Shown here in pieces: positions 5,716-9,772 of a DNA stretch of 9,772 bases (positions within the stretch are counted from its first letter, which is position 1; every line of letters starts with the position of its first letter). This DNA is from Clostridia bacterium (GTDB taxonomy: Bacteria; Bacillota_A; Clostridia; Oscillospirales; CAG-272): NCBI GenBank assembly GCA_017533545.1, contig JAFXHW010000133.1, positions 1 to 9,772 on the forward strand, given 5' to 3'. The translations under genes and the position numbers were made by a program. The notes under the pieces are model-generated. The model was not told where the DNA came from. It worked only from the letters and a program-made list of their open reading frames with translations, and ran no database searches.

Positions 5716-6873
5716 TTAAATGTTTGCTGCAACGTAGTCAACAAACTCATCGCATGTTGCGCCGGTATCGCGGCCGGTGATGCTGATCTTCTTGTCTTCG
5801 AACATACAGAAGTCAAGAGCCTTTTCAAGACGGTTTGCCTGATCCTGATATCCGATGTGGGAGAGGAGAAGAACGGTTGCGCGGAGCATGGAGCAGGGGT
5901 CGGCATATTTTGCACGGCCTTCCTTTACCATTCTGGGTGCGGAGCCGTGGATGGCTTCGAACATGGCGTATTTCTTACCGATGTTTGCAGAACCTGCAGT
6001 ACCAACACCTCCCTGGAATTCGGCTGCCTCGTCGGTGATGATATCGCCGTAGAGGTTGGGGAGAATGAATACCTTGAAGTCGGTACGGCGCTTCTCGTCA
6101 ACAAGCTTTGCGGTCATGATGTCGATAAACCACTCATCGGTACGTATCTCGGGATATTCCTTTGCCATCTCTTCACAGATGCGCAAAAACTTGCCGTCGG
6201 TTGTTTTGATTATGTTAGCCTTTGTAACGATGGATACGTGATCCTTGCCGTTGTTCTTTGCATATTCGAAAGCAAGGCGTGCGATGCGGTTTGTACCCTC
6301 GGTGGTAGTTACGCAAAAATCCATCGCGAGGTCGTCGGTAACGTGCATACCCTGGCTGCCGACAGCGTAGCTGCCCTCGGTGTTTTCGCGGAAGAAGGTC
6401 CAGTCGATGCCCTGTTCGGGAACCTTGACGGGACGTACGTTTGCAAAAAGGTCAAGATTTTTGCGGATAGCAACGTTGGCACTTTCGATATTCGGCCAGG
6501 GATCGCCTGCGCGGGGAGTTGTTGTGGGACCCTTAAGGAGTACGTGGCAGGCATAGATCTCTTCCATAACATCGTCGGGAACGGCTTTTCCCTGAGCGGC
6601 GCGGTTTTCTATGGTGAGACCCTCAATGTTGCGGATCTCAACCTTGCCGGCTTCGATCTCGTCTTTAAGGAGAACACGTAAAAGCTTTTCGGAAGCGGCT
6701 GTTATTGTGGGACCGATTCCGTCGCCGCCGCATACGCCGATGATGATCTTGTCAAGCTTGTCGTATTCGATAAAGTCACGGTTGGCATTTATCTTTTCAA
6801 CTCTCGCGAGCTGTGCGCGGAGAAGATCTTCAAACTTTTTGGATGCTTCTTTGATTTGTGCTTCGTAATTCAT
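5716..6873 (-). CDS. icd: Isocitrate/isopropylmalate dehydrogenase family enzyme, probably isocitrate dehydrogenase
   Basis: Oxidative decarboxylase of the beta-decarboxylating dehydrogenase family, most likely converting isocitrate to 2-oxoglutarate with NAD(P). It has 385 residues, with an extra N-terminal helical stretch of about 40 residues before the IIIGVCGGDGIGP start of the fold. Substrate residues are Ser131 and Asn133 in S-A-N-V-A-I-R, with Arg137 and Arg147 (NVRPVK) and Arg162 (FRENTEG). Tyr169 and Lys218 are the catalytic pair, and Asp251, Asp277 and Asp281 bind the metal. The S-x-N-V-x-x-R pattern fits isocitrate rather than isopropylmalate. After IHGSAP the residues equivalent to E. 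coli Lys344/Tyr345 are Arg-Met, neither the classic NADP nor the classic NAD pair, so the cofactor is undecided. A good AGAGGT site (6881-6886) precedes the ATG. No citrate synthase or aconitase gene is in view; rex is directly downstream. Confidence 0.87.
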   Translation of the reverse strand: MNYEAQIKEASKKFEDLLRAQLARVEKINANRDFIEYDKLDKIIIGVCGGDGIGPTITAASEKLLRVLLKDEIEAGKVEIRNIEGLTIENRAAQGKAVPDDVMEEIYACHVLLKGPTTTPRAGDPWPNIESANVAIRKNLDLFANVRPVKVPEQGIDWTFFRENTEGSYAVGSQGMHVTDDLAMDFCVTTTEGTNRIARLAFEYAKNNGKDHVSIVTKANIIKTTDGKFLRICEEMAKEYPEIRTDEWFIDIMTAKLVDEKRRTDFKVFILPNLYGDIITDEAAEFQGGVGTAGSANIGKKYAMFEAIHGSAPRMVKEGRAKYADPCSMLRATVLLLSHIGYQDQANRLEKALDFCMFEDKKISITGRDTGATCDEFVDYVAANI

Positions 6874-6899
6874 TGGTAGTACCTCTTTGTATAGAAAAA

Positions 6900-7907
6900 T
6901 TATCTTTGTGTGCAGTAAGCATTTAAATTAACATCAGCGAGATTTCCCGCGAGATATTCATAGTAGGCTTGTGCGCCGATCATCGCGGCATTGTCGCCGC
7001 ATAGTGAGAGAGGGGGCAGATAGAGATCAAGCCCGCGGCTTTCGCAAAAATCGGCAAGAGATTTTCTCAAATGAGAATTCGCCGCAACGCCGCCTGCAAG
7101 AACAACGCTCTTGTATCCGAGCATCTCCTGAGCCTTTTTGACACGCGCCGTCAGCGATTTTACCACATCAGCGGTAAAGGATGCGGCTATGTCTTCTTTT
7201 TTCAGCTCATCGCCGCGTTGGAGCGTGCTGTTTATGTGATTAATTACAAACGTTTTGAGTCCGCTGAACGAAACGTCAAGTGTGTCACCCGCAATGGCGG
7301 CGGAGGGCATTTTCAAGTAGTCCTTGTCTCCGAGATACGACATTCGGTCGAATTCGGCACCGCCGGGATAGGGAAGACCGAGTTTGCGGCCGACCTTGTC
7401 AAAGGCTTCGCCTGCGGCATCGTCGCGAGTGCGGCCGATCACATTGTATTCGGTGTAGCTCTTAACGTCGATAAGCGAGGTGTGTCCTCCCGAAACAACG
7501 AGTGCCAGAAAAGGAGGCTTTAAATCCTGAGATGAGAGATAGTTTGCGGCGACGTGACCTCTAATGTGCTCGACGGCGATCAGCGGCTTTGACGATGCGA
7601 ATGCCAGCGATTTAGCAAAGCTTACGCCGACTAAAAGTGCACCGATAAGTCCGGGACGGTTGGTGACGGCGATGGCATCGATCTGATCCAAGGTGAGCTT
7701 TGCATCGTCAAGTGCGCCGTATGCAAGCGAAGATATCGCTTCTGTATGCGCGCGGCTGGCGATCTCGGGAACAACACCGCCGTAAAGCTTGTGTATCTCG
7801 ATCTGGGAAGCTATTCTGTTTGATAATATAATGCGTCCGTGCTCGGACATATCGACAACTGCAGCCGAAGTCTCGTCGCACGAGCTTTCAAAAGCCAAAA
7901 TAAGCAT
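6900..7907 (-). CDS. tsaD: tRNA N6-threonylcarbamoyladenosine transferase TsaD
   Basis: Transfers the threonylcarbamoyl group to A37 of ANN-reading tRNAs, working with TsaB and TsaE. The 335-residue length is standard. It opens with the family signature ILAFESSCDETSAAVVD (3-19). Metal ligands His114 and His118 lie in HIRGHVAAN, and Asp305 in CGDNAAM. The ATP-binding segments are VVSGGHTSL (137-145), AGEAFDKVGRKLGLPYPGG (165-183) and VLAGGVAANSHLR (269-281). The common T-x-G-P-G loop reads T82-N-R-P-G86, a variant I believe occurs in other bacteria. AGGGA (7914-7918) is the ribosome binding site. It follows rimI by 13 bp, the usual neighbour order, but tsaB and tsaE are not in this window and must be elsewhere. 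Confidence 0.97.
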   Translation of the reverse strand: MLILAFESSCDETSAAVVDMSEHGRIILSNRIASQIEIHKLYGGVVPEIASRAHTEAISSLAYGALDDAKLTLDQIDAIAVTNRPGLIGALLVGVSFAKSLAFASSKPLIAVEHIRGHVAANYLSSQDLKPPFLALVVSGGHTSLIDVKSYTEYNVIGRTRDDAAGEAFDKVGRKLGLPYPGGAEFDRMSYLGDKDYLKMPSAAIAGDTLDVSFSGLKTFVINHINSTLQRGDELKKEDIAASFTADVVKSLTARVKKAQEMLGYKSVVLAGGVAANSHLRKSLADFCESRGLDLYLPPLSLCGDNAAMIGAQAYYEYLAGNLADVNLNAYCTQR

Positions 7908-7920
7908 AGTTTTTCCCTGT

Positions 7921-8469
7921 TTAAAAATTTAAAATATCGATTGACAGATTCATCAGTATCGCATTTTCACGCGGATTTGAATAGTAGTTCTTGCGAACTC
8001 CAACTTCGTTAAATCCCATTTTTTCGTAAAGCGAGCGCGCCGATATGTTGGATTCTCTCACTTCAAGCATCAAAGTGCTTAAAATAAGCTTTTTTGCATC
8101 GTCAATAAGGGTGTTCAGTAAATCCTGCGCAATTCCCCGACGGCGAAGAGTTTTTCTCACCGCAACGTTGACGATATCGCCCATTCCTTCGTAAATAGTT
8201 TGCCCGTCATCGGAAATATCGGGGGATACGAAGTACATTCCGGCATATCCGGCAACTGTTCCGGCAGGGACAGTGTAAAATTTTCCGCTTTCGTCACAGC
8301 ACTGAATGTCTTCGGCACATTTGACTGTGTAAAAAATTGCATTTGGCGCAGCTATAAACCGTTCAAAATCTACTCTCCTCCACGGAACGGAGAAGGATTC
8401 GTTTTCAATCTCCAAAACGGCATCGATGTCGTCATCGCCCATTCGTGAAATAATAAAATTCTGATCCAT
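7921..8469 (-). CDS. rimI: Ribosomal-protein-alanine N-acetyltransferase, RimI-type GNAT
   Basis: GNAT-fold acetyltransferase that in the model case acetylates the N-terminus of ribosomal protein S18. With the ATG at 8469-8467 it is 182 residues. The acetyl-CoA loop is RRRGIA (109-114, R-x-x-G-x-A). The RimI signature LEVRESN (135-141) includes the expected catalytic glutamate region and is followed by SARSLYEKMGF (143-153), with Tyr148 as the likely proton donor, and by KNYYSNPRENAILM. Compared with E. coli RimI (148 residues) it is longer, with extra stretches at about 52-70 and 83-97. An in-frame TTG at 8487 would add six residues and overlap the lipoprotein stop; I prefer the ATG, although no strong ribosome binding site precedes either. 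The rimI-tsaD order is common in bacteria and supports the name. Confidence 0.88.
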   Translation of the reverse strand: MDQNFIISRMGDDDIDAVLEIENESFSVPWRRVDFERFIAAPNAIFYTVKCAEDIQCCDESGKFYTVPAGTVAGYAGMYFVSPDISDDGQTIYEGMGDIVNVAVRKTLRRRGIAQDLLNTLIDDAKKLILSTLMLEVRESNISARSLYEKMGFNEVGVRKNYYSNPRENAILMNLSIDILNF

Positions 8470-8495
8470 ATCAAAACTCAAAATCAAAACTCAAA
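8470..8495 (-). repeat. 13-bp perfect tandem duplication at a gene junction
   Basis: On the minus strand TTTGAGTTTTGAT occurs twice with no gap. The first copy holds the last codons and the TGA stop of the lipoprotein gene; the second fills the space up to the rimI ATG. With a single copy the stop and the ATG would be separated by one base (TGA-T-ATG), so the duplication changes the coupling distance. Confidence 0.85.
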
Positions 8496-9092
8496 ATAGG
8501 GTTTTAAAAGATTCCCGATGTCGACTGTTTTGTGTGTGCCTCTGTCATAAAGGTAACGTCCGCCGTCCTCTGTGGCAGTATACATTACGTTGTAATAGAG
8601 GAATGGATAGTCGGCGGATACAAATTTAAGCGGATAGCTGTCAGCAATGTAAGTAATCTCGGCGTTTTCGCCTTCGTCAAGCAATCTGCACATCTCGCGG
8701 ATTACATCGGCATCATCAATAGCGGCAATGCCGATCAGTTTTTCGCTTCCCGAGCATATAATTGCTCTTGTGGGATTAAACTCGGCAATGGTGGGCAGAT
8801 GGACATTTTCCGAATAATACACCGCACCGACGCCCTTGAATTTTTCGCTCAGCCATTCTGTAACATTGGCACCGGGGATGGTATAAAGCTCAACTCCGTC
8901 AGCCTTTGCATACTGCTCTCCGGTCGATACCGGCTCGTAGCTAACCGATGCTTTAAGATAGCGAATGCCGTTTTTAGAATCAAGCAGGTACTCTTCTTCG
9001 TATTTCATCTTGACGATTCCGCTGCAAGATGAAAATATTAATGCGCAGAGAAGCAGCACAGAAAGAAGAGCTGTTTTTGTTGTTTTTGTCAT
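8484..9092 (-). CDS. Uncharacterised lipoprotein
   Basis: I do not recognise this 202-residue protein. The N-terminus is a clear lipoprotein signal: basic MTKTTK, a hydrophobic core (8-20), and lipobox FSSC with Cys23 as the anchor. The mature part is a mixed-charge globular-looking sequence without further membrane segments. It includes YEEEYLLDSKNGIRYLKASVSYEP, an LYTIPGANVTEWLSEKF stretch, then a central YYSENVHLPTIAEFNPTRAIICSGSEKL segment and a C-terminal YLYDRGTHKTVDIGNLLKPYF. It lies 27 bp after the dCMP deaminase stop and its own stop falls in the 13-bp tandem repeat in front of rimI, so it is almost surely cotranscribed. The site just ahead of rimI-tsaD is often taken by tsaB in other bacteria, but no TsaB feature is visible here. 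An AAAGG site lies rather far (about 14 nt) from the ATG. Confidence 0.85.
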   Translation of the reverse strand: MTKTTKTALLSVLLLCALIFSSCSGIVKMKYEEEYLLDSKNGIRYLKASVSYEPVSTGEQYAKADGVELYTIPGANVTEWLSEKFKGVGAVYYSENVHLPTIAEFNPTRAIICSGSEKLIGIAAIDDADVIREMCRLLDEGENAEITYIADSYPLKFVSADYPFLYYNVMYTATEDGGRYLYDRGTHKTVDIGNLLKPYFEF

Positions 9093-9119
9093 TTTAAGCG
9101 GGGTTACCTTTCAAAGGGA

Positions 9120-9608
9120 TCAATAACCGAATTTGCCCTGAACGCTCTCGTCGTTGATTATCCAGTCACGAACGTCGATTACGCGATAATTCTCTTTTGT
9201 GTCTCGGATAACAACGGTGGAGATGCCAGCATTGATTATCAGGCGCTTGCACATACTGCAGCTGGAGGTATTTTCTACAAGAGAGCCGCTTGTGGGATCG
9301 ATACATACCATGTAAAGAGTGGAATCGAGCATCTGATCGCGGGAGGCGGCGATGATGGCGTTAGCCTCCGCATGAACCGAACGGCAGAGCTCGTAGCGTT
9401 CACCTCTGGGAATATTGAGCTTTTCGCGGATGCAGAACTTAAGATCGCAGCAGTTTTCGCGACCTCGGGGAGAACCGTTGTATCCTGTCGAGATGATGGT
9501 GTCGTTTTTAACTATGATAGCGCCGAAATGCTTGCGGAGGCAGGTTCCGCGCTCAGCAACGGTCTGTGCGATATCGAGATAGTAATTGGCCTTTGAAATA
9601 CGTTCCAT
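9120..9608 (-). CDS. dCMP deaminase (ComEB family)
   Basis: Zinc-dependent deaminase that converts dCMP to dUMP, the substrate of the ThyA encoded downstream in the same gene train. It has 162 residues. The zinc/catalytic motif is HAEANAI with His79 and catalytic Glu81, and the other ligands are Cys117 and Cys120 in SSCSMC; the proline that usually precedes the first Cys is Ser. The substrate-side motif STGYNGSPRG (40-49) and the cysteine/histidine-rich insert CCDLKFC (53-59) are typical of dCMP deaminases rather than cytidine or tRNA deaminases. A GAGGA site (9616-9620) lies 7 nt before the ATG, and the gap to the galU stop is 20 bp. Allosteric control by dCTP/dTTP is known for some members, but cannot be read here. 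Confidence 0.93.
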   Translation of the reverse strand: MERISKANYYLDIAQTVAERGTCLRKHFGAIIVKNDTIISTGYNGSPRGRENCCDLKFCIREKLNIPRGERYELCRSVHAEANAIIAASRDQMLDSTLYMVCIDPTSGSLVENTSSCSMCKRLIINAGISTVVIRDTKENYRVIDVRDWIINDESVQGKFGY

Positions 9609-9628
9609 ATTTTAGTCCTCAATATGTA

Positions 9629-9772
9629 TTATTTGATCTTAAAATCATTTTCTACAAGCTCTTTAATGTATCGGCGAACGTCCTCGCCAAGCTCGTCGTT
9701 GTTGATGCTGCGGTCGATGTTGGCCATAATAAAGCCGAATTTCGAGCCCATGTCGTATCTCTTACCCTCAAA
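9629..9772 (-). CDS. galU: UTP-glucose-1-phosphate uridylyltransferase, C-terminal end (5' part outside window)
   Basis: Only the last 47 codons are present. The segment FEGKRYDMGSKFGFIMANID is the conserved end of bacterial GalU (usual form GKRYD-x-G-x-K-x-G-x-x-x-A), followed by a helical tail LGEDVRRYIKELVEN and a TAA stop. GalU makes UDP-glucose for envelope sugars and galactose use. The conserved Asp of the common YDIGDK reads Ser (YDMGSK). It is upstream of dCMP deaminase with a 20-bp gap and probably in the same transcript. No start, promoter or catalytic N-terminal region can be judged. Confidence 0.85.
   Translation of the reverse strand, partial: FEGKRYDMGSKFGFIMANIDRSINNDELGEDVRRYIKELVENDFKIK

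Noticed and set aside
5707..6681. Plus-strand open frame of 324 codons opposite the dehydrogenase
   Set aside because: The minus-strand protein has all catalytic residues of the isocitrate dehydrogenase family; the plus-strand frame has low-complexity Val/Gly/Cys-rich content and no ribosome binding site that stands out.
8470..8487. TTG at 8487 as the true rimI start
   Set aside because: It would overlap the lipoprotein stop and lacks a ribosome binding site; the added residues lie outside the GNAT fold, and an ATG follows in frame 18 nt later.
7908..9119. Presence of tsaB or tsaE near rimI-tsaD
   Set aside because: All frames here are accounted for by rimI and the lipoprotein. No TsaB actin-like motif and no TsaE Walker motif is visible.
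1..9772. A defence island, biosynthetic cluster, prophage or CRISPR array
   Set aside because: Ten of the eleven genes of the long train have recognisable housekeeping functions, and the other two genes are transporter-linked. No nuclease, toxin-antitoxin pair, integrase, transposase or regularly spaced repeats were seen on either strand.

Overview
The window looks like the chromosome of an anaerobic Bacillota, most likely a gut-type Clostridia near the Oscillospiraceae/Ruminococcaceae. The grounds are the combination of a Rex redox repressor, a DnaD-domain protein with a DnaI/DnaC-type loader, a phi3T/B. subtilis-type ThyA, AAGGAG-type ribosome binding sites, and short lipoprotein signals. 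This taxonomic call is inference from gene content. Every gene lies on the minus strand, so transcription runs from high to low coordinates. I see no tRNA, rRNA, CRISPR array, insertion sequence or phage module.

Region 1 (about 9772 down to 1434) reads as one tightly packed gene train. In transcription order it holds: the 3' end of galU (cut by the window), dCMP deaminase, an unrecognised lipoprotein, rimI, tsaD, an isocitrate-dehydrogenase-family enzyme, rex, a dnaD-domain gene, a dnaC/dnaI-like ATPase, thyA and dihydrofolate reductase. Gaps are 11-34 bp, and most starts have their own Shine-Dalgarno sequence. I saw no internal terminator on the coding strand. A strong intrinsic terminator lies 6 bp after the reductase stop codon.

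Region 2 (1433 down to 1) starts with an AT-rich intergenic stretch. It carries a near-consensus sigma-A promoter (TTGACA, 17 bp, TATTAT) and an inverted repeat just after the expected transcription start. Next come a TAXI-family TRAP solute-binding lipoprotein and a DUF1850 protein that runs off the window edge. The TRAP membrane subunit is expected beyond coordinate 1.

The long train joins several housekeeping themes. dCMP deaminase makes dUMP, ThyA converts it to dTMP, and dihydrofolate reductase regenerates the folate. The DnaD protein and loader act in helicase loading. Rex and the dehydrogenase are tied to NAD(P)H. TsaD and RimI act on the translation apparatus. I did not find a clearly new defence or mobile system. 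The items most worth a second look are a Rex with a broken GxGxxG motif, a repeated peptide at the DnaD C-terminus, a perfect hairpin with an antisense T-tract inside the loader gene, a 13-bp tandem duplication at the lipoprotein/rimI junction, a DUF1850 protein with a lipoprotein signal, and an uncharacterised lipoprotein just ahead of rimI-tsaD.
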